From: JALYOC01 sp036675345
GTDB lineage: Bacteria > Myxococcota > Myxococcia > Myxococcales > Myxococcaceae
NCBI GenBank assembly: GCA_036675345.1
Contig: JAKFFE010000035.1
Location: 1-64,000, forward strand
DNA: 64,000 nt
Reading direction: 5' to 3'
The translations under genes were made by a program, and so were the position numbers. The notes below the pieces were generated by a model. The model ran no database searches. It was not told where the DNA came from and saw only the letters and a program-made list of their open reading frames with translations. Of this stretch, positions 42,794-49,478 are shown in pieces (the stretch's first letter is position 1; the number at the start of each line of letters is the position of its first letter).

Positions 42794-43891
42794 ATGGAAG
42801 ACACCCTGGCCCGCACCCGCTTGATGCAGACCCGCATCCCTTCGCCGCGGGAGATCGATGACCGCCTGGGCGAACACGGCTACCGCGGCCAACCCAGGGC
42901 GCGCCGGGCGGCCAGCGTGTTGGCCTACCGGCACCTGATGCGGAACTATCGCCTGCACGTGGAAGGCATCGCGCCTGAGCACGGGTTCCGGGAGAACGTG
43001 CTGTTCCTGGGGCCCACCGGCTGCGGGAAGACCTACCTGGTGGAACTGCTGTTCAAGGAGATCCTGGAGGTCCCCACCGTGGTGGTGGACGCCACCCAGT
43101 TCTCCGAGACCGGCTACGTGGGCGACGACGTGAGCACAGTCCTCTCCCGGCTGTTCGAGGTGGCGGACGCGGATCTCTCCTGGGCCAGCTGCGGGGTGAT
43201 CTGCATGGACGAGTTCGACAAGCTGGCCACCTCGCGCTCCGACTCCCGCTTCGCCGGTCAGCAGACCACCAAGGACGTCAGCGGCTTCGGGGTGCAGCGC
43301 AGCCTGCTCCACCTCCTCTCCGGCTCCACCGTCGACTTTCCTCCGGACTTCGGGTTCACCAGCCGGGTCGCGCCGCTGCCGATGCCGATGGCCGGGCTGA
43401 CCTTCATCGCCTGCGGGGCGTTTAGCGGCTTTCGCAGCACCGCCGAGTCGATGGACGAGATCGAACGGCTGGGCTTTGGCCGGGAGGTGAAGAAGCAGTC
43501 CCGCGAGGGGATCGCCGACAAGATCAGCGAGCAGCAGCTGGAGCAGACCACCGCCTTCGCCCGCTACGGCTTCATCCCGGAGCTGATCGGCCGCTTCAAC
43601 CGGCTGGTGGCCTTCGACCCGCTGGAGGAGGACACGCTCAAGGCGATCCTCCAGCAGAACGTGATCGGCGCCTACCTGCGCGAGTTCGAGCAGGAGAAGG
43701 TGAAGCTGCAGCTGGAGGACGCGGTGCTGGACCACGTGGTCAAAGAGGCCCTGCGCCGCGAGACGGGTGCCCGGGGGCTGCGCGCGGCGATTGCGCCGGC
43801 GCTGGAGGAGGCCGCCTACCGCCTCTTCGGCACCGGCCAGCCACAGACTGCCCACCTCAAGGTGCGGGAGGGCAGGGTGGTGGTGGACTGA
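42794..43891 (+). CDS. ClpX-like AAA+ unfoldase lacking the zinc-binding domain
   Basis: A protein of 365 aa. Walker A is GPTGCGKT (73-80), Walker B is CMDEFDK (137-143), the pore loop is GYVG (106-109), and an LGF tripeptide (about 226-228) matches the ClpP-docking loop of ClpX. The C-terminal part (GFIPELIGRFNRL ... RETGARGLRAAI) is clearly ClpX. The N-terminal Cys4 zinc domain that recruits substrates and adaptors is absent, and the RKH loop region is replaced. It is probably a second, specialised ClpX that can still work with ClpP. It is coupled to the RNase Z-like gene (2-bp gap). Confidence 0.9.
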   Translation: MEDTLARTRLMQTRIPSPREIDDRLGEHGYRGQPRARRAASVLAYRHLMRNYRLHVEGIAPEHGFRENVLFLGPTGCGKTYLVELLFKEILEVPTVVVDATQFSETGYVGDDVSTVLSRLFEVADADLSWASCGVICMDEFDKLATSRSDSRFAGQQTTKDVSGFGVQRSLLHLLSGSTVDFPPDFGFTSRVAPLPMPMAGLTFIACGAFSGFRSTAESMDEIERLGFGREVKKQSREGIADKISEQQLEQTTAFARYGFIPELIGRFNRLVAFDPLEEDTLKAILQQNVIGAYLREFEQEKVKLQLEDAVLDHVVKEALRRETGARGLRAAIAPALEEAAYRLFGTGQPQTAHLKVREGRVVVD

Positions 43892-43938
43892 GGGTGCTGG
43901 CCCCGACCCTCTCCGAGATGAACCTCGTGCTGGACCGC

Positions 43939-44736
43939 TCAGGCGCGCGAGGCGTCCTTGGGTCCGACCAACGCGGTCACCGCCGCGCCCAGCCGTCCGG
44001 GCAGCAGCTTGAGGAAGAACGCCCCCAGCTTGTTGAACCAGCCGGGGATCACGTTGGCCTGTCCCTCGAACAGTCCGTCCAGGCCGCGGATGGCGGTGTC
44101 CTCGGCGCTCATCGAGATCATCCCCGCGGCGCTGGGCAGCGAGTGCTTGGCCACCAGATGGAACTCGGACCGGGTCAGCCCCGGGGACAGACAGCCCACC
44201 ACCACCCCCGAGGACCGCAGCTCCTGGGCCAGGGCGAAGGAGAAGTTGAGCACGTACGTCTTACCCGCCGCGTAGGTGGTGTAGCCGGGCATCGGGGAGT
44301 AGCCGGCCACCGAGGCCACGTTCAGGATCCAGCCCTGCTTCCGCTCCCGCATCGCCTGGCCGAAGCGGTAGGCCAGCTCGGTCGCGGAGATCACGTTGAG
44401 CTGAAGCTGCTGCTGGGTGGTGTGCCAGTCCAGCTCCAGGAACCGGGCGTAGGCGCCGGCCCCGGCGTTGTTGATCAGCACGTCCACCCGGCGGCCCGCG
44501 CCCTCGGTGCGGGAGAACAGCTCCGCGGCACCGGTGGGCGTGGCCAGGTCCGCCACCACCACCTCCACCTTGACCTGCTTGTCCCGGCGCAGCTCATGGG
44601 CCAGCGCTTCGAGCCGCAGCTCCCGGCGCGCGGTCAGGATCAGGTTCGCGCCACGATCCGCCAGCTGCCAGGCGAACTGGGTGCCGATCCCGCTGCTGGC
44701 GCCGGTGACCAGCGCCGTCTTCCCGGTGAGGTCCAT
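43939..44736 (-). CDS. Short-chain dehydrogenase/reductase
   Basis: A protein of 265 aa. Rossmann motif TGASSGIG (NADP type), NNAG, catalytic Ser in VASVAG and YxxxK in YTTYAAGK: an active classical SDR. The C-terminal region (GLFEGQANVIPGWFNKLGAFFLKLLPG) is hydrophobic, as in DltE/YqjQ-like members that act near membranes. Substrate unknown. The start is ATG at 44736; 20 bp separate it from the upstream small gene. Confidence 0.92.
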   Translation of the reverse strand: MDLTGKTALVTGASSGIGTQFAWQLADRGANLILTARRELRLEALAHELRRDKQVKVEVVVADLATPTGAAELFSRTEGAGRRVDVLINNAGAGAYARFLELDWHTTQQQLQLNVISATELAYRFGQAMRERKQGWILNVASVAGYSPMPGYTTYAAGKTYVLNFSFALAQELRSSGVVVGCLSPGLTRSEFHLVAKHSLPSAAGMISMSAEDTAIRGLDGLFEGQANVIPGWFNKLGAFFLKLLPGRLGAAVTALVGPKDASRA

Positions 44737-44756
44737 GTGCAGGCCGGGTCGCTGCT

Positions 44757-44975
44757 CTACCGCTTGCCGCCGCGGCCACCCGCCACCAGCAGCAGCGCGC
44801 CCACGCCGATTCCCACCGCGCCCACCCAGGGGGGGATCGGGATCGTCTCCTGCTTCTTGGCGGTGGCCTCCAGCGGACCGATCTTGGCGATCTGTTCGGT
44901 GGTCTCGTAGGTGAAGCCCTTGTAGGCGATTGCCAGGGCGCCGAGGATGATGAGGATCACACCGAGAATTCGCAT
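44757..44975 (-). CDS. Small DUF3185-type membrane protein
   Basis: A protein of 72 aa. Two membrane helices (about 3-20 and 49-66) flank a short loop reading FTYETTEQIAKIGPLEATAKKQETIPIPP (given in part), the layout of DUF3185 proteins. Role unknown. It probably shares a transcript with the SDR gene. Confidence 0.8.
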   Translation of the reverse strand: MRILGVILIILGALAIAYKGFTYETTEQIAKIGPLEATAKKQETIPIPPWVGAVGIGVGALLLVAGGRGGKR

Positions 44976-45054
44976 GGTTTGTTGCTCCTGGTTACAGCGC
45001 GCCTTTTCGCTTTCAAGTCAGCTGGGGTCAAGCACCCCGAAGGACGGACCGAAG

Positions 45055-45666
45055 ATGCCGAGGATTGCCTTGCTGGTCGCCGCGCTCGTCCTCACCGCCT
45101 GTAGAGACCCCGCTCCGCCGGAGCCGGTGGCGATCTCCGAGCCCGAGCCGGAGCCCGCCCCTGTTGCAGAACCAACCCCCACCGACGAAGGACCGTTCCG
45201 TGATCTCGGTTGGTCGGCGGTCTCCGCGGATGGCTCCGCGGTCCTGATGCAGACCCACGTGGGGGGCGGGAAGTGCAAGCGCACCTGCAACGACAGCCCC
45301 CAGGGGAAGGCGGTGTGGACCGCCGACGGATGCATCGGCAAGCGGATCGACCTGCGCTTCGTAGGGAACGGGTGCGAGCGGGTGGTCGTCCTCCATCAGT
45401 TGCCGAAGGTGGCCTCCGGCGAGCGCTGGGAGACGGTGGCGGTGGGGCACGTCTATCGCCAGGAGAAGCTGGAGTACCCGATCGCCGCCGCGGGCGCGGT
45501 GCGCGACTTCAAGAAGATCCGCGGGGCAGGCAGCACGTTCTATTGGTTGGCCGGCGCGTTGGAGCAGCCGGGCCCGGCGCCCCGCTACTCGGCGGACGGC
45601 AGCGCGGTGGAGTTCGTGACGTTGGACGGAAAGCAGCAATCAATCCCGCTGATCGCGGGCAAGTAA
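45055..45666 (+). CDS. Lipoprotein of unknown function
   Basis: A protein of 203 aa. ATG at 45055 is used because it gives a lipobox VLTAC. A Pro/Glu-rich linker (about 20-45) follows, then a beta-rich domain with Cys pairs (KCKRTCN; DGCIGKRIDLRFVGNGCERVV) that are probably disulfide bonded. No family is recognised. It lies 16 bp upstream of the DUF697 gene and may be in the same transcript as that gene and the selenoprotein. Confidence 0.7.
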   Translation: MPRIALLVAALVLTACRDPAPPEPVAISEPEPEPAPVAEPTPTDEGPFRDLGWSAVSADGSAVLMQTHVGGGKCKRTCNDSPQGKAVWTADGCIGKRIDLRFVGNGCERVVVLHQLPKVASGERWETVAVGHVYRQEKLEYPIAAAGAVRDFKKIRGAGSTFYWLAGALEQPGPAPRYSADGSAVEFVTLDGKQQSIPLIAGK

Positions 45667-45682
45667 CCACAGGAGCACCCCC

Positions 45683-46315
45683 ATGGGCTGGATGGACTCG
45701 CTGAACGCCGCGGCCGCGCCGCGCAAGGATCTGGGCGACGAGGAGCGGGAGAAGATCGCCCGGGACCTGGTCCGGCTGTCCTCCTTTGGCGCCGCGGTGG
45801 TGACCTTCGCGCCAGTCCCGCTCAGTGACTTCTTCCTGGTCACCCCGGTGCAGGCCTCGATGGTGATGTCGGTGGGCCGGGTCTACGGGCGCAAGGTGGA
45901 CCTGACCGAGGGCAAAGAGATCCTGCTGGAGCTCGCCGCGGTGTGCGGGGTGGGGCTGGTGGCCCAGAAGGGCTTTGCCACCCTCTCCAAGATCCTCCTC
46001 CCCGGGCTGGGCGGGATCCTGGCCGGCCCCTACGCCTTCGCGGTCACCCACGGGCTGGGGATCGTCGCCATCCGCTACTTCGCCAACGGCGGCGCCCCCC
46101 GGGAGGTCCTCAAGTCGGTGTTCGACGAGGCGGTGAAGGAGGGGAAGAAGATCTTCTCCCGCGAGGAGTTCGAGGCGTTCCGCAAGAAGCAGGGGCAGGC
46201 GGTCACCGACTTTGCCCAGGAGCAGAGCCAGCCCAAGGCCAAGAAGGCCCCCAAGCGCCCGGCGGCCAAGCGTCGCCCGGCAGCCGCGAAGAAGAAGCCT
46301 GCGCCCCGACGCTGA
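45683..46315 (+). CDS. DUF697-like protein with histone-like basic tail
   Basis: A protein of 210 aa with AGGAG before the ATG. Helical segments (about 30-60 and 80-125, e.g. PLSDFFLVTPVQASMVMSVG) match the DUF697/YcjF-like membrane-associated fold. The C-terminal 40 residues are Lys/Ala/Pro-rich (KKAPKRPAAKRRP), like histone H1-type tails that bind nucleic acid or acidic surfaces. It is followed 14 nt later by the selenoprotein gene. Confidence 0.75.
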   Translation: MGWMDSLNAAAAPRKDLGDEEREKIARDLVRLSSFGAAVVTFAPVPLSDFFLVTPVQASMVMSVGRVYGRKVDLTEGKEILLELAAVCGVGLVAQKGFATLSKILLPGLGGILAGPYAFAVTHGLGIVAIRYFANGGAPREVLKSVFDEAVKEGKKIFSREEFEAFRKKQGQAVTDFAQEQSQPKAKKAPKRPAAKRRPAAAKKKPAPRR

Positions 46316-46329
46316 GGCATCATCTCTCC

Positions 46330-46557
46330 ATGGTCACGATCACCTACTGCAACACCTGAGGCTACAAACCCCGGGCCGTCCGTGCGGCGGCCTTGCTGAA
46401 GGAAGAGCTGGAGCTGGACGCGGAGCTCAAGCCCGGCAGCGGCGGAATCTTCGAGGTCGCGGTCGACGGTAGGGTGGTGGCCAAGAAGGGGATGGTCGGC
46501 TTCCCCTCAGAGCAGGAGATCGTGGACGCGGTGGCCCGGGCACTGGGAAGAAGCTAG
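46330..46557 (+). CDS. SelW-like selenoprotein (Rdx family, CxxU redox motif, UGA-coded Sec)
   Basis: A protein of 75 aa when the in-frame TGA at 46357-46359 (codon 10) is read as selenocysteine: MVTITYCNTUGYKPRAV. The YCxxUGY motif on the first strand is the hallmark of the Rdx (SelW/SelT/SelH) thioredoxin-like redox family. The later part matches the family pattern: GSGGIFEVAVDG, then KKGMVGFPSEQEIVDAV. The reading frame continues without interruption to TAG at 46555-46557. A short stem-loop (46374-46392) lies 14 nt after the UGA, where bacterial SECIS elements sit. Standard calling would stop at the UGA. It overlaps the stop of topoisomerase IB (CTAG). Confidence 0.85.
46374..46392 (+). 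promoter_or_regulatory. Candidate bacterial SECIS stem-loop
   Basis: ggccg (46374-46378) pairs with cggcc (46388-46392) around a 9-nt loop, which can close further (gccg/cggc) to a 6-nt loop tccgtg. The apical loop starts about 19 nt after the UGA, inside the 16-37 nt window known for SelB-binding SECIS elements, within the coding sequence. Confidence 0.5.
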
Positions 46558-47576
46558 GCCGCCTTCTTCCGCAGCAGCTTGAGCAGCGCCTTCTCGGAGG
46601 CGTGGAACGCCGGCTTCTTGTGCTCCACCAGCTCCTCCAGCTCGCCGAAGTAGCGCTCCACCACCCGGCCGCGCTCGAAGTGGCTGAGCACCGACGGGTA
46701 GATGTAGGAGGCCCTGCAGATCGCCGGGGTGTTTCCCAGGTGGGCGGCGGCCTCCTTCACCGCGGTCACCACCTTCCTCTTCTTGGCGGTGGCCGCCTCA
46801 CCGGCCGACACCCCCGCCCGCGCCAGGGCGCAGGCGCAGATCAGCGTCCCCGCCCAGGTGCGGAAGTCCTTGGCGGTGAAGTCCTCGCCCATCACCTCCT
46901 GGATGTACGCGTTGATGTCCCGGCGGCGGACGTCCACCACCCGGCCGTCCACGTCCAGGTACTTGAGGACTTCCGGTCCGGGCAGCTGCTTCAGCTTGCG
47001 GAGCAGCCGAGCCACCCGGCGATCCTTCAGCTCGCGGTGCTGGGGCTTGCCGGCCTTGCCCGGGAAATCCAGCACCAGGGTGTCTCCGCGGACGGTGACG
47101 TGTTTGCGGCGCAGGGTGGCCAGGCCGAAGCTGCCGTTCTCCGCGGCGTACACCGCGCTGCCGGGGCGCACGAAGCAGGTGGAAAGGATCCGCAGGGACG
47201 CCGCCATCACCTTGTCCCGCCCCATCCCGGGGAGGGAGAGGTGCCGATCCACCACCTTCCGCATGGTGGGGATGGAGTCGGCGAAACGAAGCAGCCGTTG
47301 GAACTTGTCCCGATCCTGCCGGGCCCGGAACCCGGCGTGGTACCGGTACTGCCACCGGCCTGCCTTGTCCCTTCCCACTGCCTGCAGCTTCGCCTGGGGA
47401 GAGGGCGCGATGTGGACGTCGGTCCAGGCCGGCGGGAGCTTGAGCCGATCAATTCGCGCCTGCTGGGCCCGGGGAACCGGCTTGCCGTCCGGGAGCAGGT
47501 AGCGAAAGCCCCGCTGGGGCGATCCCCGGCGACGGATCCCACCCTTCTTCAAGGTCTCCAGAGCGGTGGCGGCCAT
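46554..47576 (-). CDS. DNA topoisomerase IB (poxvirus/bacterial type)
   Basis: A protein of 340 aa (ATG 47576). It relaxes supercoils through a 3'-phosphotyrosine intermediate. The N-terminal domain contains GFRYLLPDGKPV and LPPAWTDVHIAP; the catalytic domain has FTAKDFRTWAGT and a nucleophile Tyr in CRASYIYPSVL. Length and motifs match bacterial topoisomerase IB. It is convergent with the selenoprotein gene, the two stops sharing CTAG. Confidence 0.93.
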   Translation of the reverse strand: MAATALETLKKGGIRRRGSPQRGFRYLLPDGKPVPRAQQARIDRLKLPPAWTDVHIAPSPQAKLQAVGRDKAGRWQYRYHAGFRARQDRDKFQRLLRFADSIPTMRKVVDRHLSLPGMGRDKVMAASLRILSTCFVRPGSAVYAAENGSFGLATLRRKHVTVRGDTLVLDFPGKAGKPQHRELKDRRVARLLRKLKQLPGPEVLKYLDVDGRVVDVRRRDINAYIQEVMGEDFTAKDFRTWAGTLICACALARAGVSAGEAATAKKRKVVTAVKEAAAHLGNTPAICRASYIYPSVLSHFERGRVVERYFGELEELVEHKKPAFHASEKALLKLLRKKAA

Positions 47577-47717
47577 TGCCCAGGAACGTAAGCACCCCGA
47601 CCCTCGGACGGAGACGGGCGTGCCCACCCGGCGCCCGGCCGCTCCCCCGGTCGCTTCAGTCTCCTGTCGCGATGCCGAAGTTGTCCCCTGAACGCCCACA
47701 CCGCGAGGAGCCACTGC

Positions 47718-48008
47718 ATGGCGAGACCGAATGAAGGCGATGGACAGGACGAACACCAGGGGGAGCTCCGCTTCGACCGAGAGGCCGAGGTCTCGGACGC
47801 GGAGGTGGAACGCCAGCGCCGACGCCTGTTGGACGTCTCGGTGGATGGAGGCGGAAGCATCGGCGCCGCCGAAGACGGACGGGCGCGCAGTCAGCCGGAG
47901 GGGGACGGCGAGGAACGCCCCCGGCGGATGGACTCTCGCGGGGAAGAGGAGCGTCGGCGGCGGGAGGAGTCGCTGCGCCACGAACGGGAGCGGCTGACCC
48001 GGCGGTAG
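47718..48008 (+). CDS. Small, highly charged hydrophilic protein
   Basis: A protein of 96 aa with GAGGAG 8 nt before the ATG, the main reason to accept it. It is nearly all Arg, Glu, Asp and Gly, with a C-terminal helix of alternating charges (EEERRRREESLRHERERL). Probably disordered or coiled coil. Long open frames also exist on the opposite strand, so this is a moderate call; no homologue is recognised. Confidence 0.55.
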   Translation: MARPNEGDGQDEHQGELRFDREAEVSDAEVERQRRRLLDVSVDGGGSIGAAEDGRARSQPEGDGEERPRRMDSRGEEERRRREESLRHERERLTRR

Positions 48009-48022
48009 ACCTGGGGCTTCGG

Positions 48023-48532
48023 CTACTGCGAACAGCCCAGGCCGGCCTCGGGTGCCTCTTCATCCTGGTGCTGGAGCAGACAGCCAATCGCCTCCGCATC
48101 CACCGTGTCCGCGGAGTGGCTGTAGCCCCAGACCACCGCTGCCACCCGGGTGGGCAGGTTGGGATCGGGGGTGATCAGCATCCGCTTGGGGGAGGGGGCG
48201 GCGTCCCAGATCGCCTGCAGGTCGGCCACCAGCTCCGGGCACCCCTCGGGGCAGTTGTAGGCCAGCACCGCGTGGCCGTGCTCCAGGTTGTGGATCCACA
48301 GGCAGCGGCCCACCTCTGTCTGGTGGACCCGGCAGGTGCTGGTGCTGCCGCAGTGCTGGCCGGCGGTGGGCGGGTTGATCCCGTTGCCGCAGGAGGGGTC
48401 CCCGCAGCTGGCCACGTGGTTGTTGCCGCCGCCCTGGTGGACGAAGGAGTACGCCGCGCAGCGTGCGTCCTCCGGGTTCGAACAGCCCACCCACCACAGG
48501 GCCAACGCCAGCCCGGACAGCCGGCCGATCAC
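48023..48532 (-). CDS. DUF3105-like lipoprotein
   Basis: A protein of 169 aa with a lipobox at LWWVGC. The core reads HNLEHGHAVLAYNCPEGCPELV, the His-rich segment typical of DUF3105, surrounded by Cys pairs (CGDPSCGNG, HCGSTSTCRV) likely disulfide bonded. Its start overlaps the STAS-like gene's stop (ATGA). Role unknown; the His/Cys cluster could bind metal. Confidence 0.8.
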   Translation of the reverse strand: MIGRLSGLALALWWVGCSNPEDARCAAYSFVHQGGGNNHVASCGDPSCGNGINPPTAGQHCGSTSTCRVHQTEVGRCLWIHNLEHGHAVLAYNCPEGCPELVADLQAIWDAAPSPKRMLITPDPNLPTRVAAVVWGYSHSADTVDAEAIGCLLQHQDEEAPEAGLGCSQ

Positions 48533-48915
48533 TCCTCCAGCCCCGTCTCGGCGCGGATCCAGTCCACCGCCTCTTCACGGGAGGGGAAGGTCTGGATCGG
48601 GACCGAGAGCCCGGCGGCCTTGCCCATCTTCCACGCCTGCAGCCCCGAGGCGGCGTCCGCCACCACCCGGGCAGTGCGCACCATCCCGTGGTTGGCGGCG
48701 TAGAGGTTCATCTGGGTCACCGCGCGCAGCAGGTCCGGCGGCAGCACCTGCAGCTCGCTTTGATCGACCAGGCTGGACCACTCCTGGCCGCCGAAGCTGT
48801 CGATCGCGGTGCGCACCCTGGTGGTGTAGTCGGTGACGTCTCCCGCCGTGGGATTGGCCGGATAGATCACCTCGAGGATGCGATCCTCGTCATGGATGAC
48901 AAACTCGAAGGGCAT
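48529..48915 (-). CDS. SpoIIAA/STAS-like protein
   Basis: A protein of 128 aa from ATG 48915, cytoplasmic. The alternating strand/helix order (ILEVIYPANPTAGDVTDYTTRVRTAI, WSSLVDQSEL, ARVVADAASGLQAWKMGK, PIQTFPSREEAVDWI) fits the SpoIIAA-like (STAS) fold. It lacks an obvious conserved phosphorylatable Ser at the anti-sigma antagonist position. It is translated together with the downstream lipoprotein (4-bp overlap) although that one is exported. Confidence 0.7.
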   Translation of the reverse strand: MPFEFVIHDEDRILEVIYPANPTAGDVTDYTTRVRTAIDSFGGQEWSSLVDQSELQVLPPDLLRAVTQMNLYAANHGMVRTARVVADAASGLQAWKMGKAAGLSVPIQTFPSREEAVDWIRAETGLEE

Positions 48916-48993
48916 GACCGGCCGCTTAGCACAGGTGAAAGCGGCGCCACCATCCTCGCTGGCCATCGGCCCCGGGGTGGTTATTTCCAGTCC

Positions 48994-49401
48994 ATGATCC
49001 GCTGCGAACGCTGTGGAGCCCTCAACCGCTTTGCCCCGGCCGCCTCGGGGGTGGCCGTCTGTGGGCGCTGCAAGCAGGACCTGGACACCGGTGGCAAGCC
49101 GCAGGAGGTGGATGCGGAGGGGTTGGCCGCCGCCATCCGGTCCTCGTCGGTGCCGGTGCTGGTGGACTTCTGGGCCCCCTGGTGTGGGCCGTGCCGGGCC
49201 ATCGCCCCCACGGTGGACCGCTACGCGCGCGGGCACGTGGGCAAGCTGCTGGTACTCAAGCTGAACACCGAGGCCCATCCGGGGCCTGGCGCTGCGCATT
49301 CGATCCAGGCCATCCCCACCTTCGTCCTCTTCTCCCAGGGCAGGGAAGTGGGGCGCCAGAGCGGGATGCTTCCTACCCAGCTGGTGGAACAGCACCTGTA
49401 G
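48994..49401 (+). CDS. trxC: Thioredoxin 2-type (zinc-ribbon thioredoxin)
   Basis: A protein of 135 aa. An N-terminal zinc ribbon with two CxxC pairs (MIRCERCG, AVCGRCKQD) is followed by a thioredoxin domain with the WCGPC active site (VLVDFWAPWCGPCRAIAP) and the cis-Pro loop IQAIPTFVLF. This two-part layout defines TrxC/thioredoxin 2, a cytoplasmic disulfide reductase linked to oxidative stress. It is divergent from the STAS gene across 78 bp. Confidence 0.93.
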   Translation: MIRCERCGALNRFAPAASGVAVCGRCKQDLDTGGKPQEVDAEGLAAAIRSSSVPVLVDFWAPWCGPCRAIAPTVDRYARGHVGKLLVLKLNTEAHPGPGAAHSIQAIPTFVLFSQGREVGRQSGMLPTQLVEQHL

Positions 49402-49478
49402 GGCGCGGGACAGCTGGGGGCCACAAGCTGAACTTTCCGCTCGGGTCCGGGCGGCCCGTTCGGATAGGACCTCCGGTC

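Noticed and set aside
46357..46359. Frameshift or pseudogene caused by the TGA
   Set aside because: The frame continues with family-conserved residues and Sec is expected at this position, so selenocysteine is the better explanation.
47656..48099. Minus-strand frames opposite the small charged protein
   Set aside because: No ribosome site or hydrophobic/domain pattern; the plus-strand frame has GAGGAG at good spacing.
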